Positions 51,159 through 59,804 are shown, counted from the first letter of the stretch. The stretch: 64,000 bases of DNA from Avibacterium avium (GCF_900454535.1 NZ_UGSP01000001.1:1299501-1363500), one strand, 5' to 3'. Translations and numbers: made by a program. The notes: a model not told the origin generated them from the letters alone.

Positions 51159-51343
51159 CAACGAGTAAGTCCATTTTCTAACACATATTCTAATTTTCCC
51201 ATCACTTCATCGTGGGGAATAAGTTTGATTTTTCCTGTTAGCACATCTTGTAAAAAACGCTGTTCTTCAGTTAGAGAATGTTCAAATGTAGATAGTATTT
51301 GCTTTTGGAAAGCAGTTTGCGATTGTTTTTCAACTTTTTGCAT
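51158..51343 (-). CDS. Antitoxin partner of the RelE/ParE toxin
   Basis: A 61-residue acidic-to-neutral helical protein (MQKVEKQSQTAFQKQILSTF, ending VMGKLEYVLENGLTR) encoded just ahead of the toxin and overlapping its start. Size, order and overlap are those of type II modules. Its family is not recognised with confidence; a clear RHH or HTH motif is not evident. Ribosome site AAGGAAA. Confidence 0.7.
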   Translation of the reverse strand: MQKVEKQSQTAFQKQILSTFEHSLTEEQRFLQDVLTGKIKLIPHDEVMGKLEYVLENGLTR

Positions 51344-51450
51344 AATGTTTCCTTTTGAATAAATTTTTCTTTAGTCAATCTTAATCGTCTTTTTGCACGG
51401 TTGCAATAAAAAGCGAGTGGAAAGGAAATGTTTAATGCCCCTAAAAAACA

Positions 51451-52395
51451 CTAAACCAACCCACAATCAATACAACTCGCCTTAATTTCGCTGTTTTCTA
51501 ATAAATCAAATAATTGTTTGACGGCTTGTTTGCCAGCGGTGGTGAAGCCGAGATCCACGCTTAGGGTTTGTGGGAAGAGGAATCGCAATAGTGGGTTGTT
51601 GCCGATGCCGGCAACGCTGATATGGGTGATGTGATGTTCTTGCAGCCATTTTACCACGCCGATTGCCAAGGTGTCGGTGGCACAGACAATGGCGGAAATT
51701 CGCGAAAAATCCACCACACTTGCTAATTGATAAGCGCTGTCGTAGCTCAGCTCACCCAGCACAGCATTTGGGGTAAGCTGATGATCTTGACAAAAGCGAA
51801 CATAGGCTTGATGACGCAAGTAACCTGTTGTCATATCGCTTTCTTGCACCCCCAGATAAGCAATTTTTTGATGACCTTGTTGCAGCAGTTTTTCTAGCAG
51901 CAGGGTTACGGCACGTTGTTCATCATAATATACACAAGAAAATTGTGGATAATGGCGTGCAATGACCACTAATTTTTTTTCCCAACCTTGCAAATCTTGT
52001 TCTTCTAAGCCTGAAAAGGCAAATAAAATCACACCATTAACACGGCGCTGTTGGAAGAACTTGAGATGTTCCTGCAAGCGGTGCATTTCCATTTGGCTTT
52101 CCACAATAATGGGCTCGCAATTTGCTGCGTAGAGTAGAGGTAACATTGCAGAAAGGGCTTGGTTTTCCGCATTGGAACTTAAGCGCGTAACGATAATGCC
52201 AATCATTGGGTTACCTTGTCCACGCATTGCCCGTGCAGATTGAGAGGGGGTAAAGTTATGGGCTTGAATAATGGCTTGAATTTTCTCGCGCGTTTCGGCA
52301 CTCACCTTGCTATCTTGATTTAACACGCGGGAAACCGTGGATTTCCCCACGCCAGCCAAGGCAGCAATATCTTTAATCGTGAGTTTTTTTGCCAT
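51451..52395 (-). CDS. treR: Trehalose operon repressor TreR, LacI family
   Basis: A 314-residue LacI-family regulator. The helix-turn-helix is TIKDIAALAGVGKSTVSRVL and the hinge SARAMRGQGNPMIGIIVTRL; the effector-binding core follows. Location next to treBC and the GGGAACGTTCCC palindrome upstream of treB support TreR rather than another LacI member. E. coli TreR responds to trehalose 6-phosphate. Confidence 0.88.
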   Translation of the reverse strand: MAKKLTIKDIAALAGVGKSTVSRVLNQDSKVSAETREKIQAIIQAHNFTPSQSARAMRGQGNPMIGIIVTRLSSNAENQALSAMLPLLYAANCEPIIVESQMEMHRLQEHLKFFQQRRVNGVILFAFSGLEEQDLQGWEKKLVVIARHYPQFSCVYYDEQRAVTLLLEKLLQQGHQKIAYLGVQESDMTTGYLRHQAYVRFCQDHQLTPNAVLGELSYDSAYQLASVVDFSRISAIVCATDTLAIGVVKWLQEHHITHISVAGIGNNPLLRFLFPQTLSVDLGFTTAGKQAVKQLFDLLENSEIKASCIDCGLV

Positions 52396-52427
52396 TATTC
52401 AATCCTGTGAATGGGGTAATATCCTAA

Positions 52428-52925
52428 CTATTCAAGTGCGGTGCTTTTTTGCAAAATTTTCATTTCGTGATGATGAAACTGTTGCACTAAATCGGCCATG
52501 TTTTTGCCATCTGGCAAGGTTAAGTTAGGCGCAATATCATACAACGGCACGATAACAAATTCGCGATGTTGCATATCATAATGGGGAACGGTTAAGCGTT
52601 CAGATTCAATAATTTCATCGCCGTAAAGCAGAATATCCAAATCCAACGTGCGTTCGCCCCAACGGCGCAGCCGAACACGTCCTTGTTCTTGCTCAATGCG
52701 TTGTAATTGATCGAGCAAATCCAATGGCGCTAATACCGTAGCTAAGCAAGCGACCGCATTAACATAATCCGGTTGATCCTGCGGCCCGAGTGGTTTGCTT
52801 TGATAAAAATGGCTAACTGCCGCCAGTTGCGAATGGGGCAGTTGTTGTAACGCTTGCAGCGCGTTTTCTAGCTGTTGCACTGGGGTGGCCAAATTGCTGC
52901 CTAAAGCGATATAAACCTGTTTCAT
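52428..52925 (-). CDS. folK: Hydroxymethyldihydropterin pyrophosphokinase
   Basis: A 165-residue folate synthesis enzyme. It shows the HPPK signature RRWGERTLDLDILLYGDE with its metal-binding Asp pair, plus the N-terminal IALGSNLATPVQQLENAL and the conserved PHYDMQHREFVIVPLYDIAP. It shares one base with the pcnB stop, as in many gamma-proteobacteria where pcnB and folK are co-transcribed. Confidence 0.95.
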   Translation of the reverse strand: MKQVYIALGSNLATPVQQLENALQALQQLPHSQLAAVSHFYQSKPLGPQDQPDYVNAVACLATVLAPLDLLDQLQRIEQEQGRVRLRRWGERTLDLDILLYGDEIIESERLTVPHYDMQHREFVIVPLYDIAPNLTLPDGKNMADLVQQFHHHEMKILQKSTALE

Positions 52926-54442
52926 TATGCGGTTGGCTCTTTCTGCGTTTTACGTTTTCTTGGACGATAACGTTTTTTCTTTGGCGTTGGGTGCAGTTTT
53001 TGATGAGCTTTCACCAAGGCGTTACGCTGTTCTTCATTACTAAATTGGTATTCGTGCCACCAAGTAGCTAACTCAATGGATTCACCGCCTTCCACTTGTG
53101 CGCGCATTGCAAGCAAATCAAAGGCCGCGCGGAATTTCGGGTGTGCCATTACACGCATTGGTGCGTTACCATTGCGTTTTAGCAGCTGTAATTGCAAGAA
53201 CCAAATATCACGAATTACCCCCGTATGGCGGCGTGGTGCAGCAAGGCTTGTAGCAAGCTGATCGAGAATTTCATTGCTGGCTAAGGCGTAAGCATCGTGA
53301 TTATTTAAGCCACCTTCATTTTTCAGCACTTCCACTTTTTCTCTTAATGGATACCAGAAGAAACAGGCAAACAAAAAGGCAGGATTAATGCGCAGTTTGT
53401 CCGCGATACGTTCATCTGTTGAAGTGAGCGCAGTTAAAATCATTCGCTCGGCAAAGCTATCTTGTTTTTCCGTGAAATAAGGCATTAGCGTTGGGAAAAG
53501 CTGATCAAACAAGCCATATTGACGCAACAAATGATAGGTTTTCACACCATTGCCCGTTTGCAATAATTTTTGTGCTTCATCATATAAGCGAGCAGGCGGA
53601 ATATGGCGTAATAGATGCGCCATTTGCTTGATTGGCGCTTCCGTTGGCTTTTCCAAAAACATATCCAATTTTGCCATAAAGCGAATGGCGCGCAGCATAC
53701 GCACGGGATCTTCTTGATAGCGAATAACAGGATCGCCAATTAAACGCAATTTACCTGCTTTGATGTCTTCAATACCGTGGTAAAAATCACGCAAAGTATT
53801 ATCTTGTGGATTGTAATAAAGGGCATTAACGCTGAAATCACGGCGTTCGGCATCTTGTTCTAGCGTGCCGTACACATTATCACGCAACAACATTCCTTCA
53901 TCGCTTTGTTTCGATTGACGTTCGTTATTGTGTTCAGAATGGTTGGCACGAAACGTGGCCACTTCAATAATATCACGTCCAAACATCACGTGAGCCAAGC
54001 GGAAACGGCGGCCGATCAAACGGCACTGACGTTGAAAAATAGCTTGAATTTGTTCAGGACGCGCATTGGTGGCAACATCAAAATCTTTCGGTTTTTTATC
54101 GAGTAACAAATCACGCAAACAGCCGCCCACCACATAGGCTTCGTAACCGTTACGTTGTAATTTTTGCACCACAGTTAAGGCATTTTTGCTGATCATTCTT
54201 GGTTGAATGCCATATTGTGAAGCTTGAATAAGGTGTTTTTGATAGCGATGAGAAGATTTGCCTTGCGCTTTATTTTCTTTCGGCTCGACATATTCTACGA
54301 AAGGCGCAGCGGGTCTAGCCTTGCTACGGCTGGATTTGGTATTTTTTTTATTTGCTCGTTTAGGCGAAACCTTTTTGGTGTTGGTTTCTTGTGTTGCATT
54401 GTCTGCTTTTTTCTTAAACAGATTTTTAATTAAGGTTAAAAT
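52925..54442 (-). CDS. pcnB: Poly(A) polymerase I, probable AUU start
   Basis: Adds poly(A) tails that mark RNAs for decay. The nucleotidyltransferase motif is YVVGGCLRDLLLDKKPKDFDVAT, followed by RRFRLAHVMFGRDIIEVATFR and a Lys/Arg-rich C-terminal tail. The conserved part opens at the ATG at 54196, but the frame stays open 82 codons further. At 54442 an ATT codon is preceded by AAGGGG with six bases between, and would give MLTLIKNLFKKKA, resembling the E. coli N terminus MFTRVANFCRKV. E. coli pcnB is known to start at AUU. This gives 505 residues; the 423-residue version would lack residues matching E. coli. Confidence 0.85.
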   Translation of the reverse strand: MLTLIKNLFKKKADNATQETNTKKVSPKRANKKNTKSSRSKARPAAPFVEYVEPKENKAQGKSSHRYQKHLIQASQYGIQPRMISKNALTVVQKLQRNGYEAYVVGGCLRDLLLDKKPKDFDVATNARPEQIQAIFQRQCRLIGRRFRLAHVMFGRDIIEVATFRANHSEHNNERQSKQSDEGMLLRDNVYGTLEQDAERRDFSVNALYYNPQDNTLRDFYHGIEDIKAGKLRLIGDPVIRYQEDPVRMLRAIRFMAKLDMFLEKPTEAPIKQMAHLLRHIPPARLYDEAQKLLQTGNGVKTYHLLRQYGLFDQLFPTLMPYFTEKQDSFAERMILTALTSTDERIADKLRINPAFLFACFFWYPLREKVEVLKNEGGLNNHDAYALASNEILDQLATSLAAPRRHTGVIRDIWFLQLQLLKRNGNAPMRVMAHPKFRAAFDLLAMRAQVEGGESIELATWWHEYQFSNEEQRNALVKAHQKLHPTPKKKRYRPRKRKTQKEPTA

Positions 54443-54481
54443 AGCGAACCCCTTGCTTGAAAAGCGTAAATAAAATTAATG

Positions 54482-54511
54482 AAAAGTGCGGTCAAAAATC
54501 ACCGCACTTTT
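54482..54511. terminator. Uptake-signal hairpin between dksA and pcnB
   Basis: AAAAGTGCGGT (54482-54492) and ACCGCACTTTT (54501-54511) form an 11-bp stem with an 8-base loop. On the minus strand it follows dksA by about 33 bases and precedes pcnB. Confidence 0.7.
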
Positions 54512-54543
54512 TAATTTAAGCCTGTATTTTAACAGCAAGCTAA

Positions 54544-54981
54544 TTAGCCTACCATTTGTTTTTCACGAATTTCAGATAAGGTTTTGCAATCAATGCAAAG
54601 ATCAGCTGTTGGACGTGCTTCTAAGCGGCGAATACCAATTTCAATACCGCAAGAATCGCAATAGCCGAAATCACCTGTATCGATTTTTTTCAGTGTATGC
54701 TCGATTTTTTTCATTAACTTACGTTCACGATCACGGTTGCGTAACTCTAAGCTAAATTCTTCTTCCTGTGTCGCACGATCGGCAGGGTCAGGGAAGTTTG
54801 ACGCTTCATCTTGCATATACGCCACGGTGCGAGAGGTTTCTTCTTGAATTTGCGCACGCCACGCTTCAAGAATTTTTCTAAAGTGAAGAATTTGCTCATC
54901 ATTCATATATTCTTCACCTTCTTTTGGTTGATAAGGTTCCACTCCCGCTAAAGCTAATAAACTTAAAGAGGATTGAGTCAT
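54544..54981 (-). CDS. dksA: RNA polymerase-binding transcription factor DksA
   Basis: A 145-residue protein that works with ppGpp at RNA polymerase's secondary channel. It has the coiled-coil tip DxxDxA as [22 protein letters not shown], and a C-terminal zinc finger with [13 protein letters not shown] and [15 protein letters not shown]. It is only slightly shorter than the E. coli protein at the N terminus. The order dksA-pcnB-folK is the conserved one; gluQRS, found between them in E. coli, is absent here. Confidence 0.97.
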   Translation of the reverse strand: MTQSSLSLLALAGVEPYQPKEGEEYMNDEQILHFRKILEAWRAQIQEETSRTVAYMQDEASNFPDPADRATQEEEFSLELRNRDRERKLMKKIEHTLKKIDTGDFGYCDSCGIEIGIRRLEARPTADLCIDCKTLSEIREKQMVG

Positions 54982-55109
54982 TGGTATCTCCTAATAGTAA
55001 TTCATCCATTTTAACTTAGTATAACTGACCTTATTATCACCATAGGAATAGCAAAATTCAGCTATATTTTTGACCGCACTTTTGCGTTAAGTTAAGACTT
55101 TTCGAGGCA

Positions 55110-55143
55110 AGCCTAATTCCATTTCAAAATTAGGCTCTTTTTA
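55110..55143 (+). terminator. Orphan terminator in the dksA-gabD gap
   Basis: AGCCTAATT (55110-55118) and AATTAGGCT (55128-55136) form a 9-bp stem followed by CTTTTTT on the plus strand. No plus-strand gene lies upstream within reach. The rest of the 381-bp gap (54982-55362) should hold the divergent dksA and gabD promoters; no other feature was recognised. Confidence 0.6.
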
Positions 55144-55362
55144 AAGAGCGGTATAAATATCAGAAGTTTGAGAAATTAGCAAATAAATTTACGCAAGATA
55201 AAAAATTTTTACACAATAAATTTCAATTTTGCGATCCAGCTAACAAAATCTGCCTCTGTAAACTGGCGTATTATGAGCAAAAATATAAAAAAGACTAGAC
55301 AACCTTTGAGTTAGGCGAGTATCTTTTAAGAATCATTTTTTAAATAAAAAGAGGGGGCAAAA

Positions 55363-56811
55363 ATGCAAAATTTTTCATTAATAAAAACAAAAGGTTATAT
55401 TAATGGTGAATATGTAGAAAATGCAGAGGGGAAAACTTTTGCGGTGTTGAATCCGGCAACGCAACAAGAAATTTGCCAAGTGGCAGATTTAGGCGTGGCA
55501 GAAACGGAACAAGCCATTTTAGCGGCGGAACAAGCGCAGAAAAAATGGAAACAGGTGTTACCGAAAGAGCGAGCCAATATTTTAACCCGTTGGTATGAAC
55601 TGGTGTTACAACATCAAGAAGAGCTTGCGCAAATTATTAGCTTAGAACAAGGCAAGCCCATTGCTGAAAGCCGTGGCGAAGTGCTTTATGGGGCAAGTTT
55701 TATTCAATGGTTTGCAGAAGAAGCGAAGCGAATTCAAGGGGATATGCTGCCTTCAGATAAAAGCAATCATCGCTTAATGGCAATGAAACAGCCTGTTGGT
55801 GTGGTGGCCGCCATTACGCCTTGGAATTTCCCGAATGCGATGATTACGCGAAAATCTGCACCAGCCTTAGCAGCAGGCTGTGCGGTGGTGTTAAAACCTG
55901 CGCCAGAAACGCCATTATCCGCCTTAGCCTTGGCAGAATTGGCAAGTCAAGCAGGATTACCAAAAGGCTTGTTGAATGTGATTCCTACCACACAAGTGGT
56001 GGACGTGGGCAAAGTGCTGACAGAAAGTCCAATTATTCGCAAATTGACCTTTACTGGCTCAACCAAAGTGGGCAAATTATTAATGGCACAATCGGCAAGT
56101 ACGGTGAAAAAATTATCCTTAGAACTAGGGGGCAATGCGCCAGCTTTGGTGTTTGATGATGCAGATTTAGACAGTGCCGTGGAAGGGGTATTTGCCTCTA
56201 AATTCCGTAACGCAGGGCAGACTTGCATTTGCACCAATCGTATTTATGTACAAGCAGGAATTTATGAAGCCTTTGTGCAAAAATTCTGTGAAAAAGTACA
56301 ACAAATTAAACTGGGCGAAGCCAATCAGCCAGGTGTCACAATGGGGCCTTTAATCCGCCAAAGTGCTGTGGAGAAAGTACAACGTCACATTGATGATGCA
56401 TTGCAAAAAGGTGCTAAACTGGTGCTTGGTGGTAAGCCAGCTGATCTTGGTGGAACATTTTTCCAACCTACCGTTTTAGCAGATGTTAATCAAACAATGT
56501 TAGTCGCCAAAGAAGAAACCTTTGCGCCTTTAGCACCGATTTTCAAATTTGAAACGGAAGAACAAGCCATTGCAATGGCAAATGAAACGGAATTTGGCTT
56601 GGCGGCTTATTTCTTCACGCAAAATATCAACCGTATTTGGCGCGTGTCAGAAGCCTTAGAATATGGCATTGTAGGCATTAACGAAGGCTTGGTGACCAAC
56701 GAATTTGCCCCATTTGGCGGCGTGAAAGAATCTGGCATTGGGCGAGAAGGATCACATTACGGCATTGATGAATTTTTAGAGCTAAAATATCTTTGTTTAG
56801 GCATAAAATAA
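55363..56811 (+). CDS. gabD: NAD(P)-dependent succinate-semialdehyde dehydrogenase
   Basis: Aldehyde dehydrogenase of 482 residues, the GabD size. The general-base Glu lies in KLSLELGGNAPALVFDDADLD, the catalytic Cys in FRNAGQTCICTNRIYV, and the PWNFPNAMITRKSAPALAAGC block is typical of GabD. It would oxidise succinate semialdehyde to succinate in GABA breakdown. gabT is not adjacent, so another semialdehyde substrate is possible. Confidence 0.9.
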   Translation: MQNFSLIKTKGYINGEYVENAEGKTFAVLNPATQQEICQVADLGVAETEQAILAAEQAQKKWKQVLPKERANILTRWYELVLQHQEELAQIISLEQGKPIAESRGEVLYGASFIQWFAEEAKRIQGDMLPSDKSNHRLMAMKQPVGVVAAITPWNFPNAMITRKSAPALAAGCAVVLKPAPETPLSALALAELASQAGLPKGLLNVIPTTQVVDVGKVLTESPIIRKLTFTGSTKVGKLLMAQSASTVKKLSLELGGNAPALVFDDADLDSAVEGVFASKFRNAGQTCICTNRIYVQAGIYEAFVQKFCEKVQQIKLGEANQPGVTMGPLIRQSAVEKVQRHIDDALQKGAKLVLGGKPADLGGTFFQPTVLADVNQTMLVAKEETFAPLAPIFKFETEEQAIAMANETEFGLAAYFFTQNINRIWRVSEALEYGIVGINEGLVTNEFAPFGGVKESGIGREGSHYGIDEFLELKYLCLGIK

Positions 56812-56834
56812 ATAGGCTAAATATGAAGTAAAAA

Positions 56835-56861
56835 ATAAGGGCTGTGTTGCCCCTTTTTTAT
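56835..56861 (+). terminator. gabD terminator
   Basis: AAGGGC (56837-56842) and GCCCCTT (56849-56855) form a short stem followed by a T-run, about 25 bases past the gabD stop. Confidence 0.7.
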
Positions 56862-57021
56862 ACCATTAAATTTAAAATAATCGTTAAGTTTGTTATAGAA
56901 CTGCATCATGTAGTTTTATTGGACATTGGTGAAATGTATATGAATAAACTGAGACGTTATCTATTTATAGTATGTTGAAATGAGTGTAATAGTTTGATTT
57001 AACATATTTTATTTATTTTTG

Positions 57022-57048
57022 TTGACAACCGTTTTTTTTTTTTAGAAT
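57022..57048 (+). promoter_or_regulatory. Promoter with a 12-T tract ahead of the TerC/vWA operon
   Basis: TTGACA (57022-57027) and TAGAAT (57043-57048) are separated by 15 bases, of which the last 11 are T; with the first base of TAGAAT the run is T12 (57032-57043). A 15-bp spacer is two short of the optimum, so gain of one or two T by slippage would strengthen the promoter and loss would weaken it. The start of transcription would lie about 33 bases before the terC ATG. Confidence 0.7.
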
Positions 57049-57087
57049 AGGGAAGATTTTAGTTTATTTTCATCTGATAGGGATTTT

Positions 57088-58092
57088 ATGACTCATTTCG
57101 GTTTTCCTCTCGAAACAATTCTTGTCTTTTTTGGTGTAATTGCACTGTCTGTTTATTTAGATTTATTTGCTCATCGTCATAGCAAGGAAATTAGCGTAAA
57201 AGACGCCGCACTTTGGTCCGTCTTTTGGATAGGATTAGCACTTTGCTTTTATGTTTATCTATGGTTACGCTTTGATGCAGAGTGGGCAGATTTATATCTT
57301 GCAGGTTATGTATTAGAAAAGAGTTTATCGGTTGATAATTTAATGGTCTTTGTCGCCATTTTTGCTTCTTTTGGTATTACAGGAAGACTTCAACATCGTA
57401 TTCTTTATTGGGGCATTATCGGCGCGTTAATTTTCCGTGCTATTTTTGTTGTAATCGGAACAGGGTTGTTTGCCGCTAGTCCTTGGGTAGGATTTGGTTT
57501 TGCTGCTTTTGTGATTTGGAGTGGGTGGAAGATGCTTAAAAGTGGCGGTGATGATGAGGAAGAAATTGAAGATTATTCAAATCACTGGAGTGTACGTTGG
57601 ACAGGGAAGCTTATGCCAATTTATACCAAGCTTTTTAGTGATCGCTTTTTGCTTAATCATTCTGAAATGAGTGTGGAACAAATTGCCTCAACAACCCGTA
57701 AGGGGGCTAAATATTTAACTCCTGCTTTTCTCTGTTTGATTGCCATTGAAACTTCTGATGTGGCTTTTGCTTTTGACTCTGTACCAGCAGTAATTGCTGT
57801 AACGCAAGAGCCTTTATTGGTTTATGCAGCAATGATTTTTGCTATTCTTGGCTTGCGTAGCCTTTATTTTATTTTGGCAACGTTAACTAAATATCTTGTC
57901 CATCTTGAAAAATCGATCATTGCGCTATTGTTCTTTATCGGTATCAAAATGGCGATTCAATCTTGGAATCATGCTGTGAGTGATACGGGTATTCATATTT
58001 CACCAAATGCTAGTTTATTTATCGTTCTAGGTACTTTAGCAATCGGTGTAATTGCCTCATTTATCTTCCCGGAGAAAGAAGAACAGGAGTAA
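57088..58092 (+). CDS. TerC-family membrane protein (Alx-like)
   Basis: A 334-residue protein with about nine membrane helices. TerC hallmarks: LEKSLSVDNLMVFVAIFASF in the first half and AIETSDVAFAFDSVPAVIAV in the second, both with an acidic residue in a helix thought to bind metal. The length and N terminus resemble E. coli Alx, associated with alkaline pH and manganese, more than YgdQ. In Ter systems TerC is the membrane partner of the TerD-type and vWA proteins. It starts the operon that continues with vWA, phosphatase and kinase genes. Confidence 0.9.
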   Translation: MTHFGFPLETILVFFGVIALSVYLDLFAHRHSKEISVKDAALWSVFWIGLALCFYVYLWLRFDAEWADLYLAGYVLEKSLSVDNLMVFVAIFASFGITGRLQHRILYWGIIGALIFRAIFVVIGTGLFAASPWVGFGFAAFVIWSGWKMLKSGGDDEEEIEDYSNHWSVRWTGKLMPIYTKLFSDRFLLNHSEMSVEQIASTTRKGAKYLTPAFLCLIAIETSDVAFAFDSVPAVIAVTQEPLLVYAAMIFAILGLRSLYFILATLTKYLVHLEKSIIALLFFIGIKMAIQSWNHAVSDTGIHISPNASLFIVLGTLAIGVIASFIFPEKEEQE

Positions 58093-58095
58093 AAA

Positions 58096-58464
58096 ATGTT
58101 AGTAAAAAAACTCGTTTTAACCGTATGCGGTTTATTAGGTAGTTTTGCAATAGCAAATCAGCATTATACTGCGCCACCAACAAGTTCAACTTATGGACAT
58201 GTACCTGTTATTAGTGATGAACAAATGGAAAAATGCGTGGAAATTTATAATCAAGCTAAATGGTTAGGTGAAGAATTACAAAAGACGTATGTGAATCAGT
58301 ATTCTCAGACTTCTGTTGATAGTTATAACAACAAAGTGAACCAGCATCAAAATATGATTACGTGGTTTAATCAAAATTGCGCTGGTAAACAATCTCGTTC
58401 AGCTTGTGAAGCTGCACGAGAATTAAATCGCAAAAATGGTATTGAAACACAAAGTTGTTATTAG
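58096..58464 (+). CDS. Small secreted four-cysteine protein, unknown
   Basis: A 122-residue protein with a clear signal peptide (MLVKKLVLTVCGLLGSFAIA, probable cut before NQHYTAPP). The mature part is about 100 residues, helical-looking and polar. It has four cysteines (EKCVEIYN, NQNCAGK, SACEAA and the penultimate residue of QSCY), an even number that fits two periplasmic disulfides. I do not recognise a family. It starts 3 bases after the terC stop with AGGAG, so it is translationally linked to TerC. It could be a periplasmic sensor or partner of TerC; that is inference. Confidence 0.75.
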   Translation: MLVKKLVLTVCGLLGSFAIANQHYTAPPTSSTYGHVPVISDEQMEKCVEIYNQAKWLGEELQKTYVNQYSQTSVDSYNNKVNQHQNMITWFNQNCAGKQSRSACEAARELNRKNGIETQSCY

Positions 58465-58471
58465 AGAAAAT

Positions 58472-59152
58472 ATGTTAAAGAATAAATATTTAACTAAAGT
58501 TTGCTTAGCATTATTACTAATTTTATTTAGTATGGAAGTTTTCCAGTTTTTAATTACCGTTTATGCTAAAATAGTTATTTTTAGAGTTGAGAACTATACA
58601 GTTACTGAGGCAGAAACTAATTTCTTAGAGTGGTTTGATGAATATAGTATCCTCTTTATTGGTTGTCATTTTCTTGTGGCTTTTTATTTTGGGATTTTTT
58701 ATTTTATATGGCTCTCTAGAGCTAACTTTAACTTTTTCCTACTTGGCGATAAAGAATTAACATATAATACTCTAATTGTGGGTTGGCGGTTTGTTATTAT
58801 TCCTATTCCTATTCGTATTCCTATTCCTATCGACAATTTATGGAAGCCTTGGAAGCCTTATTCGGCATTCAAAGAAATAATAGCAAAAAGCCATCAATTG
58901 GCATTTGGTTCTGTACATAATAAAAAAACTGAGATGATACTTTTTATGTGGTGGATTTTATTTCTAATATCTCTGTTGTTATGGATTTCTCTAGCAAAAA
59001 ATTTACAATCCAGGGAATTATTAAATCTAATATTGTTTCTATATATATTTGAAATCTTAAAAAGTATATTTCTTTTTTATCTCATTTATAACGTAGATAA
59101 ATGGCAACGAAAAGCCAATCAGTCTAAGCCTATTTCATTACAAAAATCTTAA
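58472..59152 (+). CDS. Multi-span membrane protein, DUF4328-like
   Basis: A 226-residue protein from ATG 58472 (MLKNKYLTKVCL); the frame can extend 12 codons upstream into the previous gene, less likely. About five hydrophobic segments. The centre has VGWRFVIIPIPIRIPIPID followed by NLWKPWKPYSAFKEI, which resembles the W/P-rich core of DUF4328 proteins. The Ile-Pro run comes from hexanucleotide repeats (58799-58828). It lies between the secreted protein and the vWA genes. Function unknown. Confidence 0.7.
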   Translation: MLKNKYLTKVCLALLLILFSMEVFQFLITVYAKIVIFRVENYTVTEAETNFLEWFDEYSILFIGCHFLVAFYFGIFYFIWLSRANFNFFLLGDKELTYNTLIVGWRFVIIPIPIRIPIPIDNLWKPWKPYSAFKEIIAKSHQLAFGSVHNKKTEMILFMWWILFLISLLLWISLAKNLQSRELLNLILFLYIFEILKSIFLFYLIYNVDKWQRKANQSKPISLQKS

Positions 59153-59165
59153 CTAGGAGAGAATT

Positions 59166-59804
59166 ATGCGTCGTTTACCTGTTTATTTATTAGTAGATAC
59201 CTCAGGCTCAATGATGGGAGAAGCAATTGAAGCGGTGCGCAATGGTTTGCAAATGTTGGTTTCCGCGTTGCGCCAAGATCCTTATGCATTGGAAACCGCT
59301 TATTTATCAGTAATTACTTTTGATACGAATGCGAAACAAGTTACACCATTAACGGAATTAATGAGTTTTCAAATGCCTGATATTCAGGCTTCAGGGGTTA
59401 CTGCAATGGGGGAAGCGTTGAGTTTATTGGCGGATTGTATTAATAGAGAAGTTCAGAAAGGTTCAGCGGAAGTGAAGGGCGATTGGAAGCCAGTTGTATT
59501 CTTACTTTCAGATGGTTTGCCGACAGATGATTTACAAAAAGGGATCAATGCTATTCGCCAAGTTAAAACAGGAACGTTTGTGGCTTGTGCTGCTGGCGCA
59601 GGGGCTGATACTAATGTGTTAAAACAAATCACAGAAACGGTAGTTTCTCTCGATACCGCAGATGCAAATTCTATCAAAGCTTTCTTTAAATGGGTATCAG
59701 CCTCTATTTCTGTTTCAAGCCAAAAAGTGGATTTGAATAAGAAAGAGGTTAATGGCTTAAATGAATTGCCTCCACCGCCAGCAGAATTAAATATTGTACT
59801 ATAA
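59166..59804 (+). CDS. vWA-domain protein (first of three)
   Basis: A 212-residue cytoplasmic von Willebrand A domain. The metal-ion site is intact: D11-x-S13-x-S15 in VDTSGSMMGEAIEAV, a Thr in SGVTAMGEALS, and an Asp in LLSDGLPTDD. It is TerY-like but lacks the C-terminal metal-binding extension. It ends with ELPPPPAELNIVL, a tail shared with the next gene. It has a strong ribosome site (AGGAG) and is followed by a small hairpin (59811-59831). Confidence 0.9.
   Translation: MRRLPVYLLVDTSGSMMGEAIEAVRNGLQMLVSALRQDPYALETAYLSVITFDTNAKQVTPLTELMSFQMPDIQASGVTAMGEALSLLADCINREVQKGSAEVKGDWKPVVFLLSDGLPTDDLQKGINAIRQVKTGTFVACAAGAGADTNVLKQITETVVSLDTADANSIKAFFKWVSASISVSSQKVDLNKKEVNGLNELPPPPAELNIVL

Noticed and set aside
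58799-58830. Phase-variable repeat switching the DUF4328-like gene
   Set aside because: Six-base units keep the reading frame, so they cannot switch the gene on or off.
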